Source: Derxia gummosa DSM 723
GTDB lineage: Bacteria; Pseudomonadota; Gammaproteobacteria; Burkholderiales; Burkholderiaceae_E
Assembly: GCF_000482785.1 (NCBI RefSeq)
Contig: NZ_AXWS01000015.1
Coordinates: forward strand, 161,062 to 225,061
Reading direction: 5' to 3'
DNA: 64,000 nt
Of this stretch, positions 1 to 9,536 are shown piece after piece; the first letter of the stretch is position 1; each line of letters opens with the position of its first letter. The translations under genes were made by a program, and so were the position numbers. A model generated the notes under the pieces. It saw only the letters and a program-made list of their open reading frames with translations. It was not told the DNA's origin and ran no database searches.

Positions 1-1
1 C

Positions 2-472
2 ACGGGCGTCAACCGCATCGTCAAGGCCGACGCGGCCGAGACGGGCGCATCGGCGGTGGACGCGACGCGCACGGTCACGATCGAATTCGACGCCAGCCCG
101 CGCGCCGACTGGAGCTTTCGCCCGGTGCGGCATTCGCTCGACGCGCATCCGGGCGAGCTGGTGACGATCGAATACGAGATCACCAACCATGCCGCGCGCG
201 ACATCGTCGGCCAGGCCATCCCGAGCTACGCGCCGGTGCAGGCCGCCGCCCATCTGCGCAAGCTGGAGTGCTTCTGCTTTCGCCAGCAGCTGCTGCGCGC
301 GGGCGAGACGCGGCGCTTTCCGGTCGTGTTTGTGATTGACCGCGCGTTGCCGCGCGAAGTGGCCACGGTGACGCTGTCGTACACCTTCTTCGAGATTCCG
401 GGCGGCTCGCTCGCCGCCGTCGGCGGCGCGCGCAGCGGCGCCACGACCGCCCGCGCCGGAGACGGAGCGTGA
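2..472 (+). CDS. ctaG: Cytochrome c oxidase assembly protein CtaG/Cox11 (5' partial)
   Basis: Copper chaperone that delivers copper to the CuB site of cytochrome c oxidase subunit I from the outer face of the cytoplasmic membrane. Only the C-terminal part is present. The frame is open from base 2, and the start codon and N-terminal membrane anchor lie upstream of the window. The family's copper-binding Cys-Phe-Cys-Phe motif is encoded at 269-280, preceded by the conserved stretch reading VQAAAHLRKLE. A GTG at 56 is in frame but lies inside the conserved domain, so it is not the start. The stop overlaps the GTG start of the next gene by 4 nt. The last 15 or so residues are low-complexity Ala/Gly. 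Identification is firm from motif and neighbours. Confidence 0.93.
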   Translation, partial: TGVNRIVKADAAETGASAVDATRTVTIEFDASPRADWSFRPVRHSLDAHPGELVTIEYEITNHAARDIVGQAIPSYAPVQAAAHLRKLECFCFRQQLLRAGETRRFPVVFVIDRALPREVATVTLSYTFFEIPGGSLAAVGGARSGATTARAGDGA

Positions 473-753
473 GCCGCGATGACGACCACGATCGCCCCGA
501 CCCCGATGCCGCAGCGCGCGATCCGCGCGCCGATGCCCGCGCGCCGGCCGAGGCCGGTGCGCCGTCGCCTCGCGCCAGCCTCGGCCAGGTCGCGCGCGCG
601 GTGTTCTGGTCGTTCTTCGGCGTGCGGCGCGGGGCCGCGCATGCGGAGGACTTCGCGCGCATCCGGCCGATGCAGCTGGTCATCGTCGGCATCGCGGCGG
701 GCCTGCTGTTCGTGCTCGCGCTGGTGGCCATCGTCCGGCTGGTGCTGGCCTGA
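469..753 (+). CDS. DUF2970 small membrane protein of the cox cluster
   Basis: Small protein (94 aa) of the DUF2970 type, commonly found between ctaG and the subunit III gene in Burkholderiales. The first 40 residues are charged and low-complexity. The conserved part starts near residue 42 with ARAVFWSFFGVRRG, followed by one hydrophobic segment at about residues 68-93. The GTG start overlaps the ctaG stop, which suggests translational coupling. Its role is unknown. Position argues for a part in oxidase assembly or membrane insertion, but nothing in the sequence proves that. Confidence 0.8.
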   Translation: MSRDDDHDRPDPDAAARDPRADARAPAEAGAPSPRASLGQVARAVFWSFFGVRRGAAHAEDFARIRPMQLVIVGIAAGLLFVLALVAIVRLVLA

Positions 754-795
754 ACCCGAAGATCGAATGCAGCTTCAACCGTGGGAGTCGAGATC

Positions 796-1701
796 ATGAG
801 CGCCACCCAGCATGCCAGTCCGAGCGCCCACGCCGCGCCTTTGCCGCACGGCGGACCCGCGCCGCGCTACTTCGTGCCCGCGCCGTCGAAGTGGCCGCTG
901 GTCGGATCGTGCGCGATGCTGTTCGTGGTGTTCGGCGCGGCGATGACGGTCAACGGCATCGGCCCCGGGCCGTGGTCGCTTGCGATCGGCTTCGCCATCC
1001 TCGCGTACATGCTGTTCGGCTGGTTCGGCGAGGTCATCGACGAGTCGGAGCGCGGCAGCTACAGCGAGCATGTGGACATGTCCTTTCGCTGGAGCATGGG
1101 CTGGTTCATCTTCTCGGAGGTGATGTTCTTCAGCGCCTTCTTCGGCGCGCTGCTCTACGCGCGTGTCATCACCGTGCCCTGGCTGGCCGACGCCAATCAC
1201 CAGGCCTTCCTGTGGCCCGGCTTCAGTTCGGCCTGGCCCACCGAGGGGCCGGCCGGCACCATCGACGACTTCCAGACGATGGGCCCCTGGCCCATTCCCA
1301 CGATCAACACGCTGCTGCTGCTGAGTTCGGGCGCCACCGTCACCTGGGCGCATCACGGCCTGCTTGCGGGCAAGCGCGGCCAGCTCACGCTCGGCCTCGC
1401 GCTCACGGTGCTGCTCGGCGCCGTGTTCCTGAGCTTCCAGGCCTACGAGTACCACCACGCCTACACCGAGCTGAACCTCAAGCTCAGTTCGGGCGTGTTC
1501 GGCTCGACCTTCTTCATGCTGACCGGCTTTCACGGCTTTCACGTCACGCTCGGCGTGATCATGCTGACCGTGATGCTGGTGCGTTCGATGCGCGGGCATT
1601 TCACGCCGCGCCACCACTTCGCCTTCGAGGCGACCGCCTGGTACTGGCACTTCGTGGATGTGGTGTGGCTCGGGCTCTACGTGCTCGTGTACTGGCTCTG
1701 A
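796..1701 (+). CDS. ctaE: Cytochrome c oxidase subunit III
   Basis: Subunit III of the aa3-type heme-copper oxidase (301 aa), an integral membrane protein with seven predicted helices. Family signatures include the stretch WSMGWFIFSEVMFFSAFF near residues 97-114, FHGFHVTLG near 244, and the C-terminal WYWHFVDVVWLGLY. I chose the ATG at 796 over an in-frame GTG at 781 because a GGGAG ribosome site lies just upstream of 796. The gene lies between the Cox11/DUF2970 genes and SURF1, so it is part of the oxidase cluster. Subunits I and II are presumably upstream of the window. Confidence 0.95.
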   Translation: MSATQHASPSAHAAPLPHGGPAPRYFVPAPSKWPLVGSCAMLFVVFGAAMTVNGIGPGPWSLAIGFAILAYMLFGWFGEVIDESERGSYSEHVDMSFRWSMGWFIFSEVMFFSAFFGALLYARVITVPWLADANHQAFLWPGFSSAWPTEGPAGTIDDFQTMGPWPIPTINTLLLLSSGATVTWAHHGLLAGKRGQLTLGLALTVLLGAVFLSFQAYEYHHAYTELNLKLSSGVFGSTFFMLTGFHGFHVTLGVIMLTVMLVRSMRGHFTPRHHFAFEATAWYWHFVDVVWLGLYVLVYWL

Positions 1702-1917
1702 TCAGCCGCCCATGCGTCTGAACGCCACGCCGTGCGCCTCGATCCAGCCGAGCCTCCAGGCCAGCAGGATGAACAGGAACAGCGCGATCGAGAGGCCGAT
1801 GCGCAGCGTGAGCGCGCGCGCCGTGCGGGCGCTGTCGCGACTCTTGAGCAGGAAGAACAGCGCCGAGAACAGGCTGGCGACGATCACGGCGAAGGCAAGG
1901 GCGACGAGCAGCTTCAT
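1702..1917 (-). CDS. DUF2909 twin-transmembrane protein
   Basis: Protein of 71 aa with two hydrophobic segments (about residues 2-22 and 41-60) separated by a short basic loop (LKSRDSARTARALTLRIG). It matches the small DUF2909 'twin TM' proteins found in oxidase clusters of betaproteobacteria. It runs antisense to the rest of the cluster, and its stop codon abuts the subunit III stop. Function unknown; a role as an accessory or assembly factor for the oxidase is inference from context. Confidence 0.78.
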   Translation of the reverse strand: MKLLVALAFAVIVASLFSALFFLLKSRDSARTARALTLRIGLSIALFLFILLAWRLGWIEAHGVAFRRMGG

Positions 1918-1957
1918 GGCATTGTCCCGGTTCCGTCAGTCATCGCATTGGACCACC

Positions 1958-2824
1958 GTGGCAGTCCCCTTCAAACCCTCGTTCTGGCCGACGGTCGCGG
2001 CGCTCGGCCTTGTCGTGACAACGCTTGCACTCGGGCAATGGCAGCTCGGCCGTGCCCACGAGAAGCGGGCGCTGTACGCCGCCGCGCAAGCGGCCGATCG
2101 CGCCGAACCCGTGAGCATCGGCGGCGCACTGGTCGAGCCCCAGGCCGTCGCCCAGCGGCACGTGAGGCTGCGCGGGCATTTCCTGCCCGAAACCACCGTC
2201 TACATCGACAACCGCATGCTCGCCGACCGCGCGGGCTTCTACGTCATCACCGCCTTCGTGCCCGCCGACGGCGGCGCGGCCACGAGCGTCAACCGCGGCT
2301 GGTGGCCGCGCGATCCGGCGCGCCGCGACCATGTGGATGCGCCTCCGCCGCCGGCCGGCGACATCGAGATCGAAGGCAAGGCCGCGCCCCAGCTCGCGAG
2401 CTACTGGAATCTCTCGGGCATGGGCGCCGACAAGGACAAGGGCATCTGGCTCAACTTCGCGCTCGACGCCTTCGCCCAGCGCACCGGCCTCGTGCTGCAA
2501 CCCTTCGTCGTGCAGCAGACGACCGACACGCATGACGAGCTTGTGCGGCTGTGGGACGAGCCCGGCTCCGGCGCGGCCAAGCACTACGGCTACGCGGTGC
2601 AATGGTTCGGCCTCGCGGGCGTCGCACTCGTGATGTGGGCGCGTGCCGGACTACGGCGCGGCCGCGCGCCGGCGGCGGGCGAGGGTGGACCGATCACTGA
2701 CGACACGCGAGTCGCCGCGCCGATGGGCCGGACCGAGCCGTCGGCCGATTCACTGGCCGCGTCGTCGGACGCCGAGCCGGCCCGCCCCGCCGCCGCGGCG
2801 CCCTCGCGCCATCTGCCCGACTGA
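1958..2824 (+). CDS. SURF1 family cytochrome oxidase biogenesis protein
   Basis: SURF1/Shy1-type membrane protein that helps insert heme a into oxidase subunit I. It has the family layout: an N-terminal membrane helix (about residues 7-25) ending in GQWQLGRAHEKR, a periplasmic domain with the conserved RGHFLPETTVYIDNR and VNRGWWPR, and a C-terminal helix (YGYAVQWFGLAGVALVMWA). The frame stays open upstream to 1658, but that part overlaps the antisense DUF2909 gene and has no conservation. GTG 1958 starts right at the first conserved residues and is the best start. A tail of about 50 residues rich in Pro/Ala/Ser follows the last helix and looks lineage-specific. Confidence 0.88.
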   Translation: MAVPFKPSFWPTVAALGLVVTTLALGQWQLGRAHEKRALYAAAQAADRAEPVSIGGALVEPQAVAQRHVRLRGHFLPETTVYIDNRMLADRAGFYVITAFVPADGGAATSVNRGWWPRDPARRDHVDAPPPPAGDIEIEGKAAPQLASYWNLSGMGADKDKGIWLNFALDAFAQRTGLVLQPFVVQQTTDTHDELVRLWDEPGSGAAKHYGYAVQWFGLAGVALVMWARAGLRRGRAPAAGEGGPITDDTRVAAPMGRTEPSADSLAASSDAEPARPAAAAPSRHLPD

Positions 2825-2836
2825 ACCGGAGCCGCC

Positions 2837-3532
2837 ATGCCCGCCACGCTCGCCGTCCCGTCCCCGCGTCCGCCGCGTCGCCTGTGGCCCTTGTGGGCCG
2901 TGCTCGCGGTGAGCCTCGCGCCCCTGCTGGCGGCGCTCGCGGCCTGGAGCCTCGACTGGCCCGGCGCGCGCGGCAACTACGGCGCGCTCGTCGATCCGCC
3001 GCGTGCCTTGCCAGCGCTTGCAACGCTCGATCTCGGCGGCCGGCCGGTCGACATGCGGCAATCCGCCAGCCGCCGCGCCGAGCCGACGTCATTGTCACTC
3101 GCCGGTGGTGTGCCTCCGGCGCTCGCTGGCAATCCATCGCTGCCGCGCTCCGCGGCGCATCCGCCGCGCTGGCGCATGCTCGTCGCCGCGCCCGCCGCCT
3201 GCGACGCCGCCTGCCGCCATCACCTCTGGCTCACGCGCCAGCTGCGCGCCGGCACCGGCGAGGACCGCGTGCGCATCGAGCGCGTCTGGCTCGTGACCGA
3301 CGGCGCCATGCCCGACGCGGCCCTGCTCGCCGAGCATCCCGACCTGACCGTGCTGCGCGTCGCCGACGGCGCGAGCCGCGCCGCGCTCCTGCGCTGGCTC
3401 GGCGATGGCGGCTCGGCGCCGCGCCTCCTCGATCCGCGCGACGAACTCATGCTCGCCTGGCCGGCTGCCTCCGACGGCGCGCGCATGAGGCGCGACCTCG
3501 CGCGGCTGCTCAAGGTCTCGCGCATCGGCTGA
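2837..3532 (+). CDS. Membrane-anchored protein of the cox cluster, unknown function
   Basis: Protein of 231 aa with one N-terminal helix (about residues 15-35, [20 protein letters not shown]) and a periplasmic remainder. The stretch [24 protein letters not shown] has a CDAAC pair, reminiscent of Sco/thioredoxin-fold CxxxC sites, and [13 protein letters not shown] follows. Proteins of this shape commonly sit between SURF1 and heme A synthase in Burkholderiales. A thioredoxin-like periplasmic domain is plausible but unproven. It starts 12 nt after SURF1, so it is probably cotranscribed with it. Confidence 0.72.
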   Translation: MPATLAVPSPRPPRRLWPLWAVLAVSLAPLLAALAAWSLDWPGARGNYGALVDPPRALPALATLDLGGRPVDMRQSASRRAEPTSLSLAGGVPPALAGNPSLPRSAAHPPRWRMLVAAPAACDAACRHHLWLTRQLRAGTGEDRVRIERVWLVTDGAMPDAALLAEHPDLTVLRVADGASRAALLRWLGDGGSAPRLLDPRDELMLAWPAASDGARMRRDLARLLKVSRIG

Positions 3533-3561
3533 CGGCCGGCATCCACAGGAACGCGCATCGC

Positions 3562-4731
3562 ATGCATCCCGCCCTCGTCCTCGCCATCGCCGTCTTCGTC
3601 GGCTGCGTGATCGTCGGCGCGCTCGTGCGCTGGCTGGAGGAGGGCGACGACCGGCGCTTCCGCCGGCTGGCGGCGCTGGCGGCGGCGCTCGCGCTCGGCG
3701 TGGTCGTGCTCGGCGCCTATGTGCGCCTGAGCGACGCCGGCCTCGGCTGCCCCGACTGGCCCGGCTGCTACGGCCATCCCACGCCGGCCCATGCGAGCGA
3801 GCACATCGCCGCCGCCGAGCAGGACGCGCCCTTCGGCCCCGTGTCGATGGCCAAGGCATGGAAGGAGATGGCGCATCGCTACCTCGCGGCGAGCCTCGGT
3901 CTGCTCATCCTCGCGCTGGCGATCGGCGCCTGGCGCAAGCGCTTGCAGGCGCCGGCGCGCGCGCGACTCGCGCTGCTGCTGCTGGGCGTGGTGCTGCTGC
4001 AAGGCGCGTTCGGCGCCTGGACGGTCACGCTGCTGCTGCGGCCCGCCATCGTCACCGGCCATCTGATCGGCGGCATGACAACGCTTGCATTGCTCGGCTG
4101 CCTCGCGCTGCTGCCGCCGGGCCGGCGCGCCGCGCCGCGCCTGCTGCCCGAGCCGCGCGGCCTGCGCTCGGTGCGCGCGGCGGCCACGCTCGCGCTCGGC
4201 GCGCTCGCGGTGCAGATCATGCTGGGCGGCTGGGTCAGCACCAATCACGCGGCGCTCGCCTGTCCCGATCTGCCGTTGTGCCAGCGCGCCCTCGTGCCGC
4301 CGATGAACTTCGGCGATGCCTTCCATCTCATGCGGCCGCTCGGCATGGCCGCCGATGGCGAGCCGCTGCCCTTCGCCGCGCTCACGGCCATCCATTGGAC
4401 GCATCGCATGTTCGCGCTGGTGGCGACCGTCGCCATCGCGCGCTGCATGCTGCGGGCGTACTTCGCGCCGGGCCTGCGCTGGCTCGCGCTCGGTCTCGGG
4501 TCGGCACTGCTTGCGCAGCTTGCCCTCGGCATCTCGAATGTGCATTACGGCCTGCCGCTGGCGGTCGCGGTGGCGCACAACGCGGGGGCGGCCACGCTTC
4601 TGCTCGTGCTCGTCGCGATCCGGATGCGCGCAGGCCGTGCCGTCAGGTCCGTCGTCGAGGAGGTCACGCCATGCAAGCCAGCATCGCCGTCGCACGTCAG
4701 TCCGCCAGCCTGCGCCAGTACTGGGCACTGA
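3562..4731 (+). CDS. ctaA: Heme A synthase (Cox15/CtaA)
   Basis: Converts heme O to heme A for the aa3 oxidase (389 aa, about eight membrane helices). Conserved heme-ligand histidine regions are visible: [34 protein letters not shown] and [13 protein letters not shown]. The paired motifs [16 protein letters not shown] and [15 protein letters not shown] are typical of the two pseudo-symmetric halves. ATG 3562 was chosen because the first helix starts immediately after it. The 3' end runs 61 nt into ctaB, an unusually long overlap that gives CtaA a tail of about 20 residues without hydrophobic character. Confidence 0.93.
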   Translation: MHPALVLAIAVFVGCVIVGALVRWLEEGDDRRFRRLAALAAALALGVVVLGAYVRLSDAGLGCPDWPGCYGHPTPAHASEHIAAAEQDAPFGPVSMAKAWKEMAHRYLAASLGLLILALAIGAWRKRLQAPARARLALLLLGVVLLQGAFGAWTVTLLLRPAIVTGHLIGGMTTLALLGCLALLPPGRRAAPRLLPEPRGLRSVRAAATLALGALAVQIMLGGWVSTNHAALACPDLPLCQRALVPPMNFGDAFHLMRPLGMAADGEPLPFAALTAIHWTHRMFALVATVAIARCMLRAYFAPGLRWLALGLGSALLAQLALGISNVHYGLPLAVAVAHNAGAATLLLVLVAIRMRAGRAVRSVVEEVTPCKPASPSHVSPPACASTGH

Positions 4732-5567
4732 CCAAGCCGCGCGTCACCCAGCTCGCGGTGTTCTGCGCCGTGATCGGAATGTTCCTCGCCACGCCCGAGC
4801 CGCCGTCATGGCGCATCGTGCTCGCCGGCTCGGCCGGCATCTGGCTGATGGCGAGCGCGGCCTTCGCCGTCAATTGCCTGATCGAGCGCGAGGTCGATGC
4901 GCGCATGAGCCGCACGCGCCGCCGCGCCACCGCCAGCGGCGAGATCCCGCCGCAGCGCGTGCTGGCCTTCGCGGGCGCGGTCGGCGGCGCCGGCATGGCC
5001 GTGCTGCTGACCTGGGTGAACGCGCAGACCATGTGGCTGACGTTTGCCACCTTCATCGGCTACGCGGTCGTGTACACCGTGCTGCTCAAGCCCAACACGC
5101 CGCAGAACATCGTGATCGGCGGCCTGTCGGGCGCGATGCCGCCAGCGCTCGGCTGGGTCGCGGCCACCGGCCAGCTCACGCCCGAGGCCTGGCTGCTGGT
5201 GCTCATCATCTTCGTGTGGACGCCGCCGCACTTCTGGGCGCTCGCGCTCTACCGCACCGAGGATTTCCGCAAGTCGGGTCTGCCGATGCTGCCCGTGACG
5301 CACGGCCGCGAGCTGACCGGCCTGCATGTGTTCCTGTACACGCTGGCGCTGGTGGCGGTCACGCTCATGCCCTTCGCCATCCGGATGAGTGGGGTGGTGT
5401 ACCTTGCGTGCGCGCTGCTGCTCGGCGCGCGCTTCGTGCAACTGGCATGGCGCGTGTGGCGACGCTACAGCGACGACATCGCGCGCCGGACCTTCCGGTA
5501 CTCGATCGTCTATCTCGCGCTGCTGTTCGCGGCGCTGCTCGTCGATCACTACCTCCATCTGCCATGA
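4671..5567 (+). CDS. ctaB: Protoheme IX farnesyltransferase (heme O synthase)
   Basis: UbiA-family prenyltransferase that farnesylates protoheme to heme O, the substrate of CtaA (298 aa). Motifs seen: [12 protein letters not shown] at the N-terminus, the first Asp-rich region [18 protein letters not shown] (with Glu where some homologues carry Asp), [14 protein letters not shown], and the second motif [19 protein letters not shown]. About eight to nine helices. A GAGGAGG ribosome site precedes ATG 4671 inside the end of ctaA. The stop overlaps the Sco start in an ATGA junction. Confidence 0.95.
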   Translation: MQASIAVARQSASLRQYWALTKPRVTQLAVFCAVIGMFLATPEPPSWRIVLAGSAGIWLMASAAFAVNCLIEREVDARMSRTRRRATASGEIPPQRVLAFAGAVGGAGMAVLLTWVNAQTMWLTFATFIGYAVVYTVLLKPNTPQNIVIGGLSGAMPPALGWVAATGQLTPEAWLLVLIIFVWTPPHFWALALYRTEDFRKSGLPMLPVTHGRELTGLHVFLYTLALVAVTLMPFAIRMSGVVYLACALLLGARFVQLAWRVWRRYSDDIARRTFRYSIVYLALLFAALLVDHYLHLP

Positions 5568-6136
5568 AGCTTGCCGCCGTCCTGCTTGCCTCCGTCATCG
5601 CCATCGCGGGCTGTTCCCGCGCTCCAGAGTTCCACGGCACCGACATCACGGGCAGCAGCATCGGCGGCGACTTCACGCTCACCGGCCATGACGGCAAGCC
5701 GCATTCGATCGGCGAGTACAAGGGCAAGGCGGTGGTGCTGTTCTTCGGCTTCACCCACTGCCCCGATATCTGCCCGACCACGATGGCCACGCTGTCGCAG
5801 GCGATGAAGCAGCTGGGACCCGACGCCGACCGCGTGCAGGTGCTGTTCGTGTCGGTCGATCCGGAGCGCGACACGCCCGATCTGCTCGGCCATTACGTGC
5901 CGGCCTTCGACCCGCGCTTCGTCGGCCTCACGGGCACACCCGAGCAGGTCGCCGACGTGGCCAAGCAATGGCGCGCCTTCTACCAGAAGGTGCCCGGCAG
6001 CACGCCCGACAGCTACAGCGTCGACCATTTCGCGGGCATGTACGTGCTCGACGCCGAGGGCCGGCTGCGCCTCTTCCTGCGCGGCGAGCAGCCGCCGGCG
6101 GACATCGCGGCGGACCTGAAGAAGATCGTCGGCTGA
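5564..6136 (+). CDS. SCO1/SenC/PrrC family copper chaperone (lipoprotein)
   Basis: Thioredoxin-fold copper chaperone for the CuA site of oxidase subunit II (190 aa). The copper-binding CxxxC is Cys66 and Cys70 (THCPDIC), and the distal histidine is in [22 protein letters not shown] is the usual family core. The N-terminus ends in a lipobox (AIAGC, Cys17), so this copy is predicted to be a lipoprotein rather than being held by a transmembrane helix. It starts inside the ctaB stop (ATGA) and is the last gene of the oxidase run. The following 96 nt contain only a weak GC-rich hairpin near 6205-6218. Confidence 0.93.
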   Translation: MKLAAVLLASVIAIAGCSRAPEFHGTDITGSSIGGDFTLTGHDGKPHSIGEYKGKAVVLFFGFTHCPDICPTTMATLSQAMKQLGPDADRVQVLFVSVDPERDTPDLLGHYVPAFDPRFVGLTGTPEQVADVAKQWRAFYQKVPGSTPDSYSVDHFAGMYVLDAEGRLRLFLRGEQPPADIAADLKKIVG

Positions 6137-6232
6137 GGCTGGCGACTTCCAGCGCAGCAAGCCCCGCGGGCGTGGCGCTGGGTATTGCGTGCGGCGTGCC
6201 GTCTGGCGCAAAGGCGCCTGTGCGCCGCTTGG

Positions 6233-7141
6233 TCAATACAGCGACGGCTCGCCCGGCGGCCGCGTCTTGAAGCGCCGGTGCACCCAGTAGTACTGCTCCG
6301 GCATCTCGCGGATGCGCTCCTCGATGAAGGCGTTCATGCGCCGCGCGTGGGCCGGATCGTCGGGCGGCAGATCGCCCGGAAAGTTCTCCCACTCCGGATA
6401 GAGCGTCACCACATAGCCGTCGTCGGTCATGCGCGTCACGCAGGGCACGACGGCCGCGCGCGTCATCTGCGCGAGCCGGGCGAGGCCGGTGATCGTGGCC
6501 GCCGGTACGCCCATGAAGGGCACGAATACCGAGTCGCGCGGGCCGAAGTCCATGTCGGGCAGGTAGTAGAAGGCGCGCAGGTCGCGGATCGCGCGCACGA
6601 TCGCGCGCAGCCCCTCCTGGCGCGACAGCAGCAGCCCGTGACCGAAGCGCAGGCGGCCGTCGCGCACCGCCTTGTCGAACACCGGATTGCTCTGCGTGCT
6701 CATCACCGAGCACCAGTCGCGGTCGATCGACAGCACCGCCGCGCCCGCGTCGAGTCCGACGAAATGCGGACTCAGCAGGATGACGGGGCGGTCATCGGGC
6801 AGACGCTCGCGGTGCTCGATCTTCACGAGCTGGCGCAGCCGTTCGGCGCTGGCCGAGAAGGCGAAGGAGCGGTCGAGCAGGCTGCGCGCGAGCATGCGCA
6901 CATGCGCCCGGCCCAGGCGCTCGCGCGCGGCGGCGTCCAGCTCGGGAAAGCAGAGTTCGAGATTGCGCAGCACGATGCGGCGGCGCGAGCCGGCCACGCG
7001 CCACAGCAGCGCGCCCAGGCCGTTGCCCAGCGCGCGCAGCAGTGGATGCGGCACGAAGCGCAGCGCGGCGATGAAGCCGACGGCCGCATGCGCGCCGGCG
7101 CGGGCGAGGGCGGAAGCGCCCCGCTTGTTGGAATCGGTCAT
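6233..7141 (-). CDS. Lipid A biosynthesis-type acyltransferase (LpxL/HtrB family), copy 1
   Basis: Membrane-associated acyltransferase that adds a secondary acyl chain to a lipid A precursor on the cytoplasmic face (302 aa). The catalytic HX4D box is His126-Asp131 (SPHFVGLD). Other family stretches are LLSRQEGLRAIVRAIR, YYLPDMDFGPRDSVFVPFMG and, near the end, QYYWVHRRFKTRP. It lies 25 nt downstream of a second family member in the same orientation, so the two probably act on different acyl positions of the same lipid. Which copy corresponds to LpxL or LpxM cannot be told from the sequence. Confidence 0.9.
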   Translation of the reverse strand: MTDSNKRGASALARAGAHAAVGFIAALRFVPHPLLRALGNGLGALLWRVAGSRRRIVLRNLELCFPELDAAARERLGRAHVRMLARSLLDRSFAFSASAERLRQLVKIEHRERLPDDRPVILLSPHFVGLDAGAAVLSIDRDWCSVMSTQSNPVFDKAVRDGRLRFGHGLLLSRQEGLRAIVRAIRDLRAFYYLPDMDFGPRDSVFVPFMGVPAATITGLARLAQMTRAAVVPCVTRMTDDGYVVTLYPEWENFPGDLPPDDPAHARRMNAFIEERIREMPEQYYWVHRRFKTRPPGEPSLY

Positions 7142-7166
7142 GTCGCTTGAAGAAGGCGGGGCCGGC

Positions 7167-8039
7167 TCAGACCAGCCCCTCGCGATGCTTGTCGAGGCCG
7201 CCCGGAGGTTCGGGCGCGCCGGCCGGATGCTTGTAGCGGTGATAGCCCCAGAGGTACTGGTCGGGCATGCGCCGGATCAGGTCTTCGAGCGCCTTGTTCA
7301 TCGCGAGCGTGAACACCTCGGGGTCGTCCGACTCGGGCGGCACGAAGCGGTGGAAGTCCACCAGATAGCGCCCGCGCAGCGCATCCAGCCTCGGCTCGGT
7401 GATGACGATGGCCGCGCCCGACATGCGCCACAGCTTGGCAGGCAGGGTGATGGTGTAGGCAGGCTTGCCGAAGAAATCGACCCAGATGCCTTCGCCACCC
7501 GACGGCGCCTGGTCGGGCAGGATCGCGACCGTCTCGCCGCGCTTGAGGGCGCGCGCCAGTTCGCGCACGCCGCCGAGCGTCGCGGGCGCCACCGTCATGC
7601 CCTCGCGCAGCCGGCCGAGCCGCAGCACTTCGTTGAGGTAAGGCTTGTGCGGCAGCCGGTACATCGCCATGAGCGGCTTGCGCGACGCGAGCAGCGAAGC
7701 CGCCGCCTCGAAGCAGCCGATGTGCGGCACGAGATAGATGATCCCCTTGCCCTCGCGCTCGGCCTTGTCGATCACGTCGAGCGAGTTGCAGACGATGCGC
7801 CGCTTCACCTCCTCGTTCGGCCGCAGCCAGATCTTGGGAAGGATGGCGAGCGCCTGGCCAGCGGCGGCAATCGCGGCATTGCGCGTGGCCTTGGAATACA
7901 GGCCGGCCTGGCGCAGGTTGTTGCTCAGGCGCGCGCGGTAGCGGCCGCTGAAGGCCCAGGTCAGCCAGCCGCCGACGGTGCCGATCAGCGCAAGCAGGCG
8001 CAGGGGAAGCAGCGAGAACACCCGCAGCAGGGTCAGCAT
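7167..8039 (-). CDS. Lipid A biosynthesis-type acyltransferase (LpxL/HtrB family), copy 2
   Basis: Second LpxL/HtrB-type acyltransferase (290 aa). The HX4E box is His106-Glu111 (VPHIGCFE). Also visible are ILPDQAPSGGEGIWVDFFGK and the C-terminal QYLWGYHRYK. One N-terminal hydrophobic segment (about residues 2-20) anchors it in the membrane. It is the promoter-proximal gene of the pair and is divergent from metK, with which it shares the 225-nt region 8040-8264. The difference from copy 1 in the catalytic box (Glu versus Asp) is common in this superfamily. Confidence 0.9.
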   Translation of the reverse strand: MLTLLRVFSLLPLRLLALIGTVGGWLTWAFSGRYRARLSNNLRQAGLYSKATRNAAIAAAGQALAILPKIWLRPNEEVKRRIVCNSLDVIDKAEREGKGIIYLVPHIGCFEAAASLLASRKPLMAMYRLPHKPYLNEVLRLGRLREGMTVAPATLGGVRELARALKRGETVAILPDQAPSGGEGIWVDFFGKPAYTITLPAKLWRMSGAAIVITEPRLDALRGRYLVDFHRFVPPESDDPEVFTLAMNKALEDLIRRMPDQYLWGYHRYKHPAGAPEPPGGLDKHREGLV

Positions 8040-8133
8040 CGGAACAGGGGGAAAGGAACGGGAATCGGAAGTGGCCGGGTTAGTCAGCGCTGTTCGCGCG
8101 ACCGTCGTCCGGCGGGGGGGAGCGTCACGAACC

Positions 8134-8139
8134 TATAAT
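8134..8139 (+). promoter_or_regulatory. Candidate -10 box of the metK promoter
   Basis: A perfect TATAAT on the metK strand, rare in this GC-rich background. No good -35 hexamer lies 16-18 nt upstream, where the sequence is G-rich, so an activator may be needed. Transcription would begin near 8146 and give a leader of about 119 nt. Confidence 0.6.
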
Positions 8140-8145
8140 GTTCGC

Positions 8146-8264
8146 ACGCCGAGTTAACTGGACAACTTGCGGGGCGTTCATCAAATACCGCTAAAGCGTC
8201 GCTCCGACCTGGACCCTCCCGCTTTGGCCGCCCCGCTCCTACCAAGATCCGAAGGAGCACGTAC
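8146..8264 (+). promoter_or_regulatory. Structured metK leader RNA, candidate riboswitch of unassigned class
   Basis: Hand pairing shows an outer 8-bp stem, 8169-8176 (GCGGGGCG) with 8229-8236 (CGCCCCGC). Directly stacked on its 3' strand is a 9-bp inner stem, 8190-8198 (GCTAAAGCG) with 8220-8228 (CGCTTTGGC). A 13-nt AT-rich bulge lies on the 5' side at 8177-8189 (TTCATCAAATACC), and the apical loop is 21 nt. A separate 6-bp hairpin, 8235-8240 (GCTCCT) with 8253-8258 (AGGAGC), would cover the Shine-Dalgarno sequence. It shares bases 8235-8236 with the outer stem, so the two cannot both form fully. This is the layout of a translational switch. The ligand is inferred from the gene (S-adenosylmethionine), and the pattern does not match the SAM classes I know. 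Confidence 0.5.
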
Positions 8265-9422
<1,158 letters not shown>

Positions 9423-9478
9423 TCGGCGCCGGACGGTAGCGGGTAAAAGTCAGGGAAAATCCGTTGGTCTGATGCGGA

Positions 9479-9515
9479 AGGATGCTTAGGAGCGCTTGCC
9501 TGGCGCAGGCATCCT
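9479..9515 (+). other. Hairpin in the metK-PP-loop intergenic region
   Basis: AGGATGC at 9479-9485 pairs with GCATCCT at 9509-9515, and an inner GCGC/GCGC pairing is possible. It ends 21 nt before the TTG start of the next gene. It has no T-run, so it is equally compatible with a weak metK terminator and with a leader structure for the next gene. Confidence 0.35.
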
Positions 9516-9536
9516 CCTCACCCGCGAGGTGTTTCC

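Noticed and set aside
8146..8264. SAM-II or SAM-V riboswitch for the metK leader
   Set aside because: A GCTAAA string recalls SAM-II, but here it lies in a long helix rather than in the compact H-type pseudoknot, and the other conserved blocks are missing.
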